53,654 bases of DNA from Comamonadaceae bacterium. Its GTDB lineage: Bacteria > Pseudomonadota > Gammaproteobacteria > Burkholderiales > Burkholderiaceae_C. The notes beneath the pieces are model-generated. The model saw nothing but the letters and a program-made list of their open reading frames with translations. It did not search any database and was not told the DNA's origin. The stretch is from the NCBI GenBank assembly GCA_947453965.1, contig CANGIQ010000020.1, forward strand, positions 1 through 53,654. The letters are read 5' to 3'. The translations under genes and the position numbers were made by a program. Below are positions 44,313-53,654 of the stretch, in pieces; positions within the stretch are counted from its first letter, which is position 1, and every line of letters begins with the position of its first letter.

Positions 44313-45339
44313 GCCCCCGCTCTCACCCCGTCGCCGCGCCTGGTTGCGCTTTCGCCAACACCGCTTGGGCTTTGGCAGCCTGGTGGTGTTTGTGTGCCTG
44401 TTTGGCTTGAGCCTGTTTGCCGAAGTCTTGTCCAACGACAAGCCCTTGCTGGCCCGTTACCAAGGCCACTGGTATGTGCCCATGGTGCAAACCTTGCCCG
44501 AAACCACTTTTGGCGGTGACTTTGCGACGCCCACAGATTTTTTAGATCCGTTCATTCAGCAGCAGTTCGCGCAACCCGGCAACTGGGCCCTGTACCCACC
44601 CAACCCTTACCACCACAGCACCCTCAATTACTTTGCCAAGCAGCCTAATCCGGCGCCCCCATCATCTGAGAACTGGCTGGGCACGGATGACCGTGGTCGC
44701 GATGTGGTGGCGCGTCTGTTGTACGGCTTTCGCTTGTCCGTTTTGTTTGCTTTGGCGCTCACACTCTTTGGCACCGTGATCGGCGTATTGACCGGCGCTG
44801 TGCAAGGTTTTTTTGGTGGCAAAACAGATTTGGCCATGCAGCGCTTTATTGAAATTTGGGGCGCCATGCCCGAGCTGTATTTGCTCATTATTTTCTCGGC
44901 CGTGTTTGACCCCAGTGTGACCTTGCTGCTGGTGTTGCTCGGTCTGTTTGGCTGGATGGGCTTGTCCGATTACGTGCGGGCCGAGTTTTTGCGCAACCGC
45001 CAGCTCGACTATGTGCGCGCCGCGCGCGCGCTGGGTTTGTCGAACAGCCAAATTATTTGGCGCCATGTGCTGCCCAATAGCCTGACGCCGGTGGTGACCT
45101 TCTTGCCGTTTCGCATGAGTGCGTCCATCTTGGCGCTGACTTCGCTCGACTTTCTTGGCCTGGGCGTGCCGCCCGGCTCACCGAGTTTGGGCGAGCTCTT
45201 GGCCCAAGGCAAAAACAACATCGATGCCTGGTGGATTTCGCTCGCCACCTTCGGTGTCTTGGTGGTGACCTTGATGTTGCTGACCTTCATGGGCGACGCC
45301 TTGCGCGACGCCTTGGATCCCCGCAAGGTGAAGCCATGA
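44296..45339 (+). CDS. yejE: Peptide ABC transporter permease YejE
   Basis: Second permease. The 347 residues start at a GTG (giving MSSSTEPPLSPRRRAWLRFR); GGTGGA lies just before it, inside yejB's end. Features: one N-terminal span, a periplasmic part ending NYFAKQPNPAPPSSENWLGT, DDRGRDVVARLLYGFRLSV, and the EAA loop FLRNRQLDYVRAARALGLSN. A longer frame starting upstream in yejB has no ribosome site. Its stop overlaps yejF by 4 bases. Confidence 0.93.
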   Translation: MSSSTEPPLSPRRRAWLRFRQHRLGFGSLVVFVCLFGLSLFAEVLSNDKPLLARYQGHWYVPMVQTLPETTFGGDFATPTDFLDPFIQQQFAQPGNWALYPPNPYHHSTLNYFAKQPNPAPPSSENWLGTDDRGRDVVARLLYGFRLSVLFALALTLFGTVIGVLTGAVQGFFGGKTDLAMQRFIEIWGAMPELYLLIIFSAVFDPSVTLLLVLLGLFGWMGLSDYVRAEFLRNRQLDYVRAARALGLSNSQIIWRHVLPNSLTPVVTFLPFRMSASILALTSLDFLGLGVPPGSPSLGELLAQGKNNIDAWWISLATFGVLVVTLMLLTFMGDALRDALDPRKVKP

Positions 45340-46979
45340 AGCTGCCTTTGCTCCAAGTTCGCAATCTGCACATTGGGTTTGCCCAAGGCGATGTGGTGCA
45401 AGACGTCAGCTTTAACCTGGCCTTGGGCGAAAAACTCGCCTTGGTTGGTGAGTCTGGGTCTGGCAAAAGCGTCATGGCCTTGAGTTTGATGCGCTTGATC
45501 GAAGGGGCGCAGATGTCGGGGCGCTGTCTTTGGACACCGCAAGACGCCGACACCTTGCAGCCGAGTGCCACCCACGCGCCGCATACCTTGGACTTGGTCA
45601 AAGCCAAACCGCGTGAGCTCGCGGCCATACGTGGTCAAGACATTGCCTATGTGTTTCAAGAGCCCATGACGGCCTTGAACCCGCTGTTCACTGTGGGCGA
45701 TCAAATTGCCGAAGTGTTGGAAATCAAACGTGGCATGAGCCGCGAAGAGGCCTGGCACGAGGCCGTTGAGCTGCTCCATCTCACCGGCATTCCCGAGCCC
45801 GTGCGCCGCGCACGCGTGTACCCGCACCAGCTCTCGGGTGGCCAGCGCCAGCGCGTGGTCATTGCCATGGCCTTGGCCTGTCGGCCGCGTTTGTTGGTGG
45901 CCGACGAGCCGACCACGGCATTGGACGTGTCAGTGCGCAATCAAATCTTGGATTTGTTGGACGATTTGCAGCACCGTTTCGGCATGGCCGTGCTGCTGAT
46001 CACCCATGACCTCAAAGCCGTGCAGCACTTTGCCGACCGCGTGTTGGTGATGGAAAAAGGGCGTGTGGTGGAAGAGGGCGCCGTGGCCGACGTGTTGACC
46101 CGCCCACAGCATCCTTACACCCAGCGCCTGATCGACAGCCATCCGGTGCGTGATGTGTTGTTTGCCCAGCCTGAGGCCCCGGTGTTGATGGAAGCTAAAG
46201 GCCTGCGCGTCACATTCCCCGTATCTCGCCCGGGTTGGCGCGGTTGGTTGGGCCACAACGAATTTGTGGCCGTGCAAGGCGCCGACTTTGTGCTGCCCCA
46301 AGCTCAAACCCTGGGCGTGATTGGCGAATCGGGCTCGGGCAAGTCCAGCTTGGCGCTGGCTGCGCTGGGTTTGTTACCTCCGCAAGGGCATTTGCGCGTG
46401 GCGGGGCAAGCTTGGAAAGGCAAGGCGGCCCAAGATTTGCCCTTGCGACGGCAAGTCCAGGTGGTGTTCCAAGACCCGTTTTCCTCGCTGTCTCCGCGTA
46501 TGAACGTGCAAGAACTGGTGGCCGAGGGCTTGGCCCTGCATGCGCCCGAGTTGGACGATTTGGGGCGCTTACGCCAAGTCTTGATCACCCTGGCCGCCGT
46601 GGGACTGACCGAGCAAGAGTTTCCCGGCCTGCTTCAACGCTACCCCCATGAGTTTTCGGGTGGCCAGCGCCAGCGCTTGGCGATTGCCCGGGCCTTGGTG
46701 GTGTCGCCCCAGCTTTTGGTGCTGGACGAACCCACCAGCGCCCTGGATGTGTCCACCCAACACCAGGTGTTGCAGCTGTTGCAGCGTTTGCAACGCGAGC
46801 GAGGCTTGAGTTATTTGCTGATCACCCATGACATTGCCGTCATTCGGGCCATGGCCCACCAGGTCTTGGTGATGCAGGCGGGGCAGGTGGTGGAGTCGGG
46901 CCCGGTGGATCAAATTTTGAACCAACCGCGCGAGTCCTACACCCGCATGTTGGTCGAGGCGGTTTATCAGAAAAAATGA
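45336..46979 (+). CDS. yejF: Peptide ABC transporter ATPase YejF (two ATPase domains)
   Basis: A 547-residue fused double ATPase that powers YejBE. Each half has a P-loop (GESGSGKSVMALSLMRL; GESGSGKSSLALAALGL), a signature (LSGGQRQRVVIAMALAC; FSGGQRQRLAIARALVV) and Walker B (LLVADEPTTALDV; LLVLDEPTSALDV). The first half carries the oligopeptide-type extension after the Walker B (QHPYTQRLIDSHPVRDV). All catalytic motifs are intact in both halves. It closes the yej run. The rimP promoter starts ten bases after the stop codon. Confidence 0.96.
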   Translation: MKLPLLQVRNLHIGFAQGDVVQDVSFNLALGEKLALVGESGSGKSVMALSLMRLIEGAQMSGRCLWTPQDADTLQPSATHAPHTLDLVKAKPRELAAIRGQDIAYVFQEPMTALNPLFTVGDQIAEVLEIKRGMSREEAWHEAVELLHLTGIPEPVRRARVYPHQLSGGQRQRVVIAMALACRPRLLVADEPTTALDVSVRNQILDLLDDLQHRFGMAVLLITHDLKAVQHFADRVLVMEKGRVVEEGAVADVLTRPQHPYTQRLIDSHPVRDVLFAQPEAPVLMEAKGLRVTFPVSRPGWRGWLGHNEFVAVQGADFVLPQAQTLGVIGESGSGKSSLALAALGLLPPQGHLRVAGQAWKGKAAQDLPLRRQVQVVFQDPFSSLSPRMNVQELVAEGLALHAPELDDLGRLRQVLITLAAVGLTEQEFPGLLQRYPHEFSGGQRQRLAIARALVVSPQLLVLDEPTSALDVSTQHQVLQLLQRLQRERGLSYLLITHDIAVIRAMAHQVLVMQAGQVVESGPVDQILNQPRESYTRMLVEAVYQKK

Positions 46980-46988
46980 GCTAATCCT

Positions 46989-47017
46989 TTGCAAATCAAG
47001 GATTTAGACGCTACAAT
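46989..47017 (+). promoter_or_regulatory. Sigma-70 promoter of the rimP-nusA-infB operon
   Basis: TTGCAA and TACAAT stand exactly 17 bases apart, with four and five consensus matches. A start near 47024 would place transcription only about 10 bases before the following hairpin. It begins ten bases after the yejF stop. Confidence 0.7.
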
Positions 47018-47032
47018 CGCAGCTTCACGACC

Positions 47033-47064
47033 AAACGGGCGGGTAATTACCGCCCGTTTTTTTT
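47033..47064 (+). terminator. Terminator after yejF, possible attenuator of the rimP operon
   Basis: AAACGGGCGG and CCGCCCGTTT pair perfectly around GTAATTA, followed by five more T. GACC before and GGTC after can extend the stem. It ends yejF transcripts, but because the rimP promoter lies before it, new transcripts must also pass it. A rimP-leader RNA family with such an attenuator has been proposed from comparative genomics, as I recall. Confidence 0.8.
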
Positions 47065-47110
47065 GGTCGATTGTTTTTTGATCTTTTGACTTTGAAGGCG
47101 TTTTGTCGAC

Positions 47111-47671
47111 GTGAGCTTGCAGCAAATAGTGGAACAAACCGTGACCGGCTTGGGTTACGACCTGGTGGAGATTGAACGCTCCGCCGGTGGGCTGTTGCGC
47201 ATCACGATCGACTTGCCGTGGACGGCAGCGTCGCCCGAGCAGTTTGTCAACGTCGAAGACTGCGAGCGCGTCACACGCCAATTGCAGTTCGCCCTCGAAG
47301 TCGATGGCGCCGAATACAAACGTTTGGAAGTCTCATCGCCTGGCATTGACCGTCCCTTGCGTCACCAAGCTGATTTCGAGCGTTTTGTCGGCGCAGACAT
47401 TGACGTCACCTTGAAGGCCCCCATGGGTGTTGCGGCTGCCGGCCAGGTTTCGGCCAACCGCAAAAAGTTCCGTGGCACCTTGGAACGCACGGAAGACGGC
47501 CAGGGCTGGCAAATCACCTGGCGCGATGAAATCAAGGTCAAGCCCGGTCAAAAAATCAGTCAAAAAAGATTGGACGAAGCCCCAGTGCATGCGCTGGGCT
47601 TCACGCTGGACGAGTTGCGCGAAGCGCGACTGGCCCCGATTGTGGATTTCAAGGGCAGACAGCCCCGTTGA
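47111..47671 (+). CDS. rimP: Ribosome maturation factor RimP
   Basis: Needed for 30S subunit assembly. The 186 residues start at a GTG (MSLQQIVEQTVTGLGYDLVE) and show the family opening EIERSAGGLLRITID, the VNVEDCERVTRQLQFALEVD segment, YKRLEVSSPGIDRPLRHQAD and FERFVGADIDVTLKAP. The C-terminal SH3-like domain follows with WRDEIKVKPGQK. It leads rimP-nusA-infB-rbfA-truB, the conserved transcription-translation operon. The tRNA gene metY found before rimP in E. coli is absent. Confidence 0.95.
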   Translation: MSLQQIVEQTVTGLGYDLVEIERSAGGLLRITIDLPWTAASPEQFVNVEDCERVTRQLQFALEVDGAEYKRLEVSSPGIDRPLRHQADFERFVGADIDVTLKAPMGVAAAGQVSANRKKFRGTLERTEDGQGWQITWRDEIKVKPGQKISQKRLDEAPVHALGFTLDELREARLAPIVDFKGRQPR

Positions 47672-47700
47672 ACTTTTGGTATTGAGAAGGAGTAGTCGTC

Positions 47701-49185
47701 ATGAACCGCGAAATGTTGATGTTGGTTGAAGCCATCTCGCGCGAGAAAAACGTCGAGCGCGATGTGGTGTTTGGTGCCGTGGAGTTGGCATTGGCGCAAG
47801 CCACGAAAAAGCTGTACGAAGGGGATGTGGACATTCGCGTGGCCATGGACCGTGACAGCGGCGACTACGAAACCTTCCGCCGTTGGTTGGTGGTGCCTGA
47901 TTCGGCGGGATTGCAAAACCCAGACGCCGAAGAGCTGCTGATGGACGCCCAAGAGCGCGTGCCTGATGTGGAAGAGGGCGAGTACATCGAAGAGTCGATC
48001 GAGTCTTTGCCGATTGGTCGCATTGGCGCCATGGCGGCCAAGCAAGTGATCTTGCAAAAAATCCGTGACGCTGAGCGCGAAATGTTGCTCAACGACTTCA
48101 TGGCACGTGGCGACAAGATTTTTGTCGGCACCGTCAAACGCATGGACAAGGGCGACATCATTGTCGAAGCCGGTCGTGTGGAAGGTCGCCTGCGTCGCAG
48201 CGAAATGATCCCTAAGGAAAACCTCCGCAATGGCGACCGCGTGCGCGCCATGATCATGGAAGTGGACCTGACCTTGCGCGGTGCACCCATCATCTTGTCG
48301 CGTTCTGCGCCTGAGTTCATGGTCGAGTTGTTCCGCCATGAAGTGCCAGAAATCGAGCAAGGCTTGCTCGAAATCAAATCTTGCGCCCGTGACGCTGGCT
48401 CACGCGCCAAGATCGCTGTCATTTCCCACGACAAACGCGTCGACCCCATCGGCACCTGCGTGGGCGTGCGTGGCACGCGTGTCAACGCAGTCACCACCGA
48501 ACTCGCCGGCGAGCGTGTGGACATCGTGTTGTGGAGCGAAGACCCTGCCCAGTTCGTGATCGGCGCGTTGGCCCCTGCCAACGTGAGCTCCATCGTGGTG
48601 GACGAAGAAAAGCACGCCATGGATGTGGTGGTCGATGAAGAAAACCTGGCCATCGCGATTGGCCGTGGCGGTCAAAACGTGCGTTTGGCCTCTGACCTGA
48701 CCGGTTGGAAGATCAACATCATGGACGCGGCTGAATCGGCCCAAAAACAAGCTGACGAAACCCACAGCATGCGCGAGCTGTTCATGGCCAAACTCGATGT
48801 GGACCAAGAAGTGGCCGACATCCTGATCGAAGAAGGCTTCACCAGCCTAGAGGAAGTGGCCTATGTGCCGCTTCAAGAGATGCTCGAAATCGAGAGCTTC
48901 GATGAAGACACCGTCAATGAGCTGCGCACACGTGCCAAAGATGCGTTGCTGACCATGGAAATTGCACGTGAAGAGAGTGTCGAAGAAGTTTCGCAAGATT
49001 TGCGTGACCTCGAGGGCCTGACTGTTGAGCTCATCGCCAAATTGGCGGAGAACGGCGTTCACACCCGTGACGATTTGGCCGATTTGGCCGTAGACGAGCT
49101 CACAGCCATCACCGGCCAAAGCGAAGAAGAGGCCAAAGCCCTGATCTTGAAGGCACGCGAACACTGGTTCGCGGGTCAAGAGTAA
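47701..49185 (+). CDS. nusA: Transcription termination/antitermination factor NusA
   Basis: Binds RNA polymerase and modulates pausing, termination and antitermination. The 494 residues show the N-terminal polymerase-binding domain ([20 protein letters not shown]), the S1 domain ([20 protein letters not shown]), two KH domains ([40 protein letters not shown]) and C-terminal acidic repeats ([20 protein letters not shown] and [20 protein letters not shown]). AAGGAG lies about 7 bases before the ATG. In E. coli NusA represses its own operon; the same is possible here. Confidence 0.98.
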   Translation: MNREMLMLVEAISREKNVERDVVFGAVELALAQATKKLYEGDVDIRVAMDRDSGDYETFRRWLVVPDSAGLQNPDAEELLMDAQERVPDVEEGEYIEESIESLPIGRIGAMAAKQVILQKIRDAEREMLLNDFMARGDKIFVGTVKRMDKGDIIVEAGRVEGRLRRSEMIPKENLRNGDRVRAMIMEVDLTLRGAPIILSRSAPEFMVELFRHEVPEIEQGLLEIKSCARDAGSRAKIAVISHDKRVDPIGTCVGVRGTRVNAVTTELAGERVDIVLWSEDPAQFVIGALAPANVSSIVVDEEKHAMDVVVDEENLAIAIGRGGQNVRLASDLTGWKINIMDAAESAQKQADETHSMRELFMAKLDVDQEVADILIEEGFTSLEEVAYVPLQEMLEIESFDEDTVNELRTRAKDALLTMEIAREESVEEVSQDLRDLEGLTVELIAKLAENGVHTRDDLADLAVDELTAITGQSEEEAKALILKAREHWFAGQE

Positions 49186-49209
49186 CGGTCATGGGAAGGA
49201 ATACGACAT

Positions 49210-52104
49210 ATGTCCAGTACGACAACAGTAGCCGAGTTCGCGAACGAACTCAAAAAACCAACCGACACCCTGCTTGAGCAACTCAAAGCAGCAGGTGTGG
49301 CCAAGTCTTCGGCCAGCGATGCGCTGACCGAAGGTGACAAACAAATGCTGTTGAGTCATTTGCAAGCCAGCCACGGCACCGCCTCGGCTGAGCGCAAAAA
49401 AATCACCCTGGTCAAGAAATCGACCAGCGAAATCAAACAAGCTGACGCCACTGGCAAGGCCCGCACCATCCAAGTGGAAGTGCGTAAAAAACGCACCTTC
49501 GTCAAGCGTGACGATGATGTGGTCGAAGCCCCTGCCGCCGCTCCAGAGCCTTCGCAAGAAGCCGCAGCTCCGGTGATTGACCATGCGGAGTTGTCACGCC
49601 GCGAAGAAGAAGCGCGCCGTCAAGCCGAGCTGATTCGTCGTCAAGAAGAAGAGTTGGCTGAAAAGCGCCGCGCCCGCGAAGAGCAAGAAGCCAGCGACCG
49701 CGCCAAAGTAGAAGCCGCCAAGGCTGCTGCCCAAGCGGAAGAAGCCCAAGCCGCCAAATCTGCTGAACCCAAGCCACAAGTGGGTGCGCGCGTGTTCGCC
49801 GAACCTGTGCAGCCAGAAGGCAGAGCCAAGCTTGAGGCGGACGCACAAGCCAAAGCCGACGCCAAAGCACAGGCCGAAGAAGCCGCTCGTGTCGAAGTGG
49901 CTGCTGCTTCACAAGCCCGTGCAGACGAAGATGCTGCGCGCGCCAAAGAGCTCGACAGCCGTCGCCGCAAAGCCTTGGCCGAAGCCGAGGCCATTCGCGC
50001 CATGATGAGCACACCGCAAAAAGTGTTGGTGGCCAAAAAGCCCGAACCCGCACCCGATGCCAAGCCCATCAAAGGCACCTTGCACAAGCCCGCTGGCAGC
50101 CCTGGTGCTGCGGCGCGTCCTGGCACAGCAGCACCTGCTGCACCAGGCACGGCTGGTAATAAAGAAGTCAAGAGCGCCAAGCTGTCTTCCAGCTGGGCCG
50201 ATGAACAAGCCAAGAAAAAGGCCATCAAGACCCGTGGTGACACCAGCGGTGGTGTTGGCCGCAACAGCTGGCGTGGTGGCCCGCGTGGCCGTCGTGAACG
50301 TGGTGGCCGTGACGATGAGCACAGCCAATCCGCACCCATCGAAGCACGCGTGATTGAAGTGCACGTGCCTGAGACCATCACCGTGGCCGAGTTGGCGCAC
50401 AAGATGGCTGTGAAGGCGTCGGAAGTGATCAAGCAGTTGATGAAGCTGGGCCAAATGGCCACCATCAACCAGCCTTTGGATCAAGACACCGCCATGATTT
50501 TGGTGGAAGAAATGGGCCACAAAGCCATCATCGCGGCCTTGGACGATCCAGAAGCCTTCACCGAAGAAGAGTCCGCCGGTCAACACGCAGAAGCCGTCAC
50601 ACGCGCGCCTGTGGTGACCGTCATGGGCCACGTAGACCACGGTAAAACATCCTTGCTCGATTACATCCGCCGCGCCAAAGTGGCGTCGGGTGAAGCCGGT
50701 GGCATTACCCAACACATTGGCGCCTACCACGTGGAAACACCACGCGGCATGATCTCGTTCTTGGACACCCCTGGTCACGAGGCCTTCACGGCCATGCGTG
50801 CCCGTGGTGCCAAGGCCACCGACATCGTGATCTTGGTGGTGGCCGCCGATGACGGCGTGATGCCGCAAACCAAAGAAGCGATCAAACATGCCAAAGCAGC
50901 CGGCGTGCCCCTGGTGGTGGCGGTCAACAAGATCGACAAACCCGGTGCCAACCCCGAGCGTGTCAAAGGCGAATTGGTGGCTGAAGAAGTGGTGCCTGAA
51001 GAGTTCGGTGGTGATTCACCGTTCTGTGAAGTCTCTGCCAAAACAGGCGCCGGCATCGACGAGTTGCTCGAACAAGTGTTGCTGCAAGCCGAAGTGCTGG
51101 AACTCAAAGCACCGGTTGACGCCATGGCCAAAGGCCTGGTGATCGAAGCGCGCCTGGACAAAGGCCGTGGCCCTGTGGCGACGGTGTTGGTTCAGTCGGG
51201 CACGCTCAACACGGGCGATGTCATCTTGGCCGGTCAAACCTTTGGCCGCGTGCGCGCCATGTTGGATGAGAACGGCAAGCCCATCAAATCGGCCGGTCCT
51301 TCGATTCCTGTGGAAGTGCAAGGTCTCACCGAAGTGCCGCAAGCGGGCGACGAATTCATGGTCATGACCGACGAGCGTCGTGCCCGCGAAATCGCCACCT
51401 ACCGTGCAGGCAAGGTGCGCAACACCAAGCTGGCCAAGCAACAAGCCTCGAAGCTGGAAAACATGTTCTCGGACATGACATCCGGCGACGTCAAGATGCT
51501 GCCCATCATCGTCAAAGCCGATGTGCAGGGTTCGCAAGAAGCGCTGGCCGCTTCCTTGCTCAAGCTGTCCACCGACGAGGTCAAGGTTCAACTCGTGTAC
51601 GCCGCCGTCGGCGGCATCAGCGAGAGCGATGTCAACTTGGCGATTGCTTCCAAAGCCGTCATCATTGGGTTCAACACCCGTGCCGATGCCGGTGCGCGCA
51701 AGTTGGCCGAAGGCAATGGCGTTGAGATCCGTTACTACAACATCATTTATGACGCTGTGGACGAGCTCAAAGCTGCCATGTCTGGCATGCTCACACCCGA
51801 CAAGAAAGAAGAAGTCATCGGTACCGCCGAAATCCGCCAAGTGCTGCGCGTCAGCAAGATTGGTGCGATCGCGGGTTGTATGGTCACCTCGGGCCTGGTG
51901 CGTCGCAGCGCCAAGCTGCGCTTGCTGCGCAACAACGTGGTCATCTTCACCGGCGAACTCGACAGCTTGAAGCGTTTCAAAGACGATGCGAAAGAAGTCA
52001 AAGAAAACTTCGAGTGCGGTTTGACCATCAAGAACTACAACGACATCGTCGAAGGCGATGTGTTGGAATTCTTCGAGATCAAAGAGGTGGCACGTACGCT
52101 GTAA
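49210..52104 (+). CDS. infB: Translation initiation factor IF-2
   Basis: GTPase that places initiator fMet-tRNA on the 30S subunit. The 964 residues comprise an N-terminal IF2N domain ([20 protein letters not shown]), a long Ala/Glu/Lys-rich helical stretch (about 100-270), a Gly/Arg-rich stretch near 340-370, and a second IF2N domain near 390-450. The G domain then has GHVDHGKT (473-480), DTPGHE and NKID, followed by the fMet-tRNA-binding C-terminal domains. AAGGA lies about 11 bases before the ATG. E. coli makes shorter IF2 forms from internal starts; I cannot tell here. Downstream gap to rbfA is 25 bases. Confidence 0.98.
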   Translation: MSSTTTVAEFANELKKPTDTLLEQLKAAGVAKSSASDALTEGDKQMLLSHLQASHGTASAERKKITLVKKSTSEIKQADATGKARTIQVEVRKKRTFVKRDDDVVEAPAAAPEPSQEAAAPVIDHAELSRREEEARRQAELIRRQEEELAEKRRAREEQEASDRAKVEAAKAAAQAEEAQAAKSAEPKPQVGARVFAEPVQPEGRAKLEADAQAKADAKAQAEEAARVEVAAASQARADEDAARAKELDSRRRKALAEAEAIRAMMSTPQKVLVAKKPEPAPDAKPIKGTLHKPAGSPGAAARPGTAAPAAPGTAGNKEVKSAKLSSSWADEQAKKKAIKTRGDTSGGVGRNSWRGGPRGRRERGGRDDEHSQSAPIEARVIEVHVPETITVAELAHKMAVKASEVIKQLMKLGQMATINQPLDQDTAMILVEEMGHKAIIAALDDPEAFTEEESAGQHAEAVTRAPVVTVMGHVDHGKTSLLDYIRRAKVASGEAGGITQHIGAYHVETPRGMISFLDTPGHEAFTAMRARGAKATDIVILVVAADDGVMPQTKEAIKHAKAAGVPLVVAVNKIDKPGANPERVKGELVAEEVVPEEFGGDSPFCEVSAKTGAGIDELLEQVLLQAEVLELKAPVDAMAKGLVIEARLDKGRGPVATVLVQSGTLNTGDVILAGQTFGRVRAMLDENGKPIKSAGPSIPVEVQGLTEVPQAGDEFMVMTDERRAREIATYRAGKVRNTKLAKQQASKLENMFSDMTSGDVKMLPIIVKADVQGSQEALAASLLKLSTDEVKVQLVYAAVGGISESDVNLAIASKAVIIGFNTRADAGARKLAEGNGVEIRYYNIIYDAVDELKAAMSGMLTPDKKEEVIGTAEIRQVLRVSKIGAIAGCMVTSGLVRRSAKLRLLRNNVVIFTGELDSLKRFKDDAKEVKENFECGLTIKNYNDIVEGDVLEFFEIKEVARTL

Positions 52105-52129
52105 AGCGTTCGTCGCAATGTGAACCGGC

Positions 52130-52501
52130 ATGGCACGTAAACCGAGCAGCACCCCCAACCGCAGCTTCAAAGTGGCGGACCAGATCCAACGCGATCTGGC
52201 GGAGTTGATCGCGCGCGAGTTGAAAGACCCGCGTGTGGGCATGGTCACGCTGCAAGGGGTAGAGGTCACGCCCGATTACGCGCATGCCAAAGTGCACTTC
52301 AGTGTGCTCAATGGCGACCCTGCGCAAACCGCCGAAGGCCTCAATCAGGCCGCCGGTTTTTTGCGCAACGGCTTGTTCAAGCGCTTGCACATCCACACCG
52401 TCCCCACCTTGCACTTTGTGTATGACCGCACGCCTGAGCGCGCGTCCGACATGAACGCCTTGATTGCCAAGGCTGTCGCTTCCAAAGCGAAGGACGACTG
52501 A
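52130..52501 (+). CDS. rbfA: Ribosome-binding factor A
   Basis: Helps mature the 16S rRNA 5' end and is needed for growth in the cold. The 123 residues have the single KH-fold pattern: [54 protein letters not shown] and [20 protein letters not shown]. It sits between infB and truB, its usual place; truB starts one base after its stop codon. Confidence 0.96.
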   Translation: MARKPSSTPNRSFKVADQIQRDLAELIARELKDPRVGMVTLQGVEVTPDYAHAKVHFSVLNGDPAQTAEGLNQAAGFLRNGLFKRLHIHTVPTLHFVYDRTPERASDMNALIAKAVASKAKDD

Positions 52502-52502
52502 C

Positions 52503-53528
52503 ATGAGCGCTGTCGGGTCGACGCCAGGGAGAACCAAGTCTCCCAGCACAAGCATGCCACGCGCACGGGTGCAACGCCGTCCTGTGCACGGCGTGTTGTT
52601 GCTCGACAAACCCTTGGGCCTGTCCAGCAACGATGCCTTGCAAAAGGCCAAGTGGTTGTTGCGGGCTGAAAAAGCCGGCCACACCGGCACGCTCGATCCG
52701 TTGGCCACGGGCGTGTTGCCTTTGTGCTTTGGCGCGGCCACCAAATTCAGTCAGCTTCATTTGGATGCTGACAAAACCTACGAAACCACGGTGCGTTTAG
52801 GCGTGAAGACCAGCACGGCCGATGCCGAGGGCGAGGTCATTGCGCAACGTCCCGTCACATGCTCTGTCGGCCAAGTGGTCGAGGTGCTGGACCGCTTCAT
52901 GGGGCCCATCACGCAAGTGCCGCCCATGCACAGCGCTTTGAAAAAAGACGGCAAAGCTTTGTATGAATATGCACGCGCAGGCGAAACCGTGGAGCGCGAG
53001 CCACGCCATGTGGTGATTCATGACCTAGAGCTGCTCGACATGCAGCTCGACGGCGAGGCCCCGTTTTTGCGTTTGCGCGTCACGTGCAGCAAAGGCACCT
53101 ACATCCGCACCTTGGGCGAAGACATTGCCGAAGCCTTGGGCTGCGGTGGTCATCTGAGCGCCTTGCGCCGTGTGGCGACTGGTCCTTTCACGCAATCCGA
53201 GTGCGTGACTTTGGAAGAGCTGAGCGCGATGGACGAGCCCCAACGCGAAGCGCGTTTGATGCCCGTGCAGACCTTGTTGTCCGATCACACGGTTGTCACG
53301 TTGGATGCGGAGAATGCAGGGCGCTTCTTGAGCGGCGTGCGCCGTCGCGGGGCATGGCCCGACCTGGACCGCGTGAGTGTGTTTGGCGAGCAGCCGCGCG
53401 CTTTGCTGGGCAGTGCCCATGTCAAAGCGGGAGAACTGATTCCGGGACGATTGTTGAGTCCCCTTGAAATTCAACAAATTTTGGAAAAATCGCCTGTCAA
53501 CCAGCCTGTGCTGGCCCAGCAGGCATAA
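52503..53528 (+). CDS. truB: tRNA pseudouridine-55 synthase
   Basis: Makes pseudouridine 55 in the T-loop of tRNAs. The 341 residues hold [20 protein letters not shown], the catalytic Asp in [59 protein letters not shown] and [20 protein letters not shown]. The ATG one base after rbfA is chosen. It adds a 17-residue basic start before [10 protein letters not shown], and that second ATG, 51 bases in, is a good alternative. Last gene of the rimP-led run; typA follows 14 bases later. Confidence 0.96.
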   Translation: MSAVGSTPGRTKSPSTSMPRARVQRRPVHGVLLLDKPLGLSSNDALQKAKWLLRAEKAGHTGTLDPLATGVLPLCFGAATKFSQLHLDADKTYETTVRLGVKTSTADAEGEVIAQRPVTCSVGQVVEVLDRFMGPITQVPPMHSALKKDGKALYEYARAGETVEREPRHVVIHDLELLDMQLDGEAPFLRLRVTCSKGTYIRTLGEDIAEALGCGGHLSALRRVATGPFTQSECVTLEELSAMDEPQREARLMPVQTLLSDHTVVTLDAENAGRFLSGVRRRGAWPDLDRVSVFGEQPRALLGSAHVKAGELIPGRLLSPLEIQQILEKSPVNQPVLAQQA

Positions 53529-53542
53529 AGGAAGAGAGAAGC

Positions 53543-53654
<112 letters not shown>

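Overview
The window is an ordinary chromosomal segment of a betaproteobacterium, most likely a Comamonadaceae member of the Burkholderiales (a Limnohabitans/Rhodoferax/Polaromonas-like lineage). That placement is inference: it rests on protein character, on families typical of this group (DUF3106, DUF3619 and DUF3149 proteins, the bpt-aat pair, truB followed by typA), and on a GC content that looks like the upper 50s percent. Gene density is very high and many genes overlap by 4 bases (ATGA). I see no insertion sequence, prophage, CRISPR array or integrase, and no clear pseudogene.

Layout. 1-5.5 kb: rho (cut by the left edge), trxA, a DsbA-family thiol oxidoreductase, a formate/nitrite transporter, a small unknown protein, then a two-gene unit made of an unusual potassium-type channel with two voltage-sensor domains and a small two-helix membrane protein. 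5.5-8.5 kb: 4.5S SRP RNA on the minus strand, then dnaX-ybaB-recR. 8.5-11.8 kb: mltD-gloB (minus) diverging from a methyltransferase and rnhA, the same arrangement as E. coli mltD-gloB-yafS-rnhA. 11.9-16.2 kb: a two-gene RND efflux pump. 16.2-19.4 kb: moaA-mobA-moeA (minus), with an FNR-like box upstream. 19.4-23.6 kb: a DUF3149 miniprotein, ppa, a DUF482 acyltransferase-like protein, nadE, glnB. 23.6-26.8 kb: a minus-strand run of six genes (ECF-type sigma factor, DUF3619, DUF3106, RDD, dgkA, LOG family). 27.0-33.0 kb: branched-chain amino acid synthesis, ilvB-ilvN-ilvC, pssA, and leuA preceded by a leucine-rich leader peptide and attenuator. 33.1-38.2 kb: a PBP7-like endopeptidase, an IclR regulator, the N-degron pair aat-bpt, an M23 peptidase with a bactofilin, and tRNA-Ser(GGA). 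38.2-47.0 kb: a large Orn/Lys/Arg decarboxylase, fabI, and a yejABEF-type peptide importer. 47.0 kb to the end: rimP-nusA-infB-rbfA-truB and the start of typA, behind a good sigma-70 promoter that is followed almost at once by a terminator hairpin.

Most of the content is core metabolism and information processing. The parts worth a second look are: the double-voltage-sensor channel with its translationally coupled partner and an 18-base palindrome in front of it; a nine-adenine slippery run in dnaX where slippage either way would give a short gamma-like protein; the leuA attenuator with its 18-residue peptide; the sigma-factor operon with candidate anti-sigma and envelope partners; the FNR-like box at moaA; and a 20-base element shared by the trxA and formate/nitrite transporter upstream regions.
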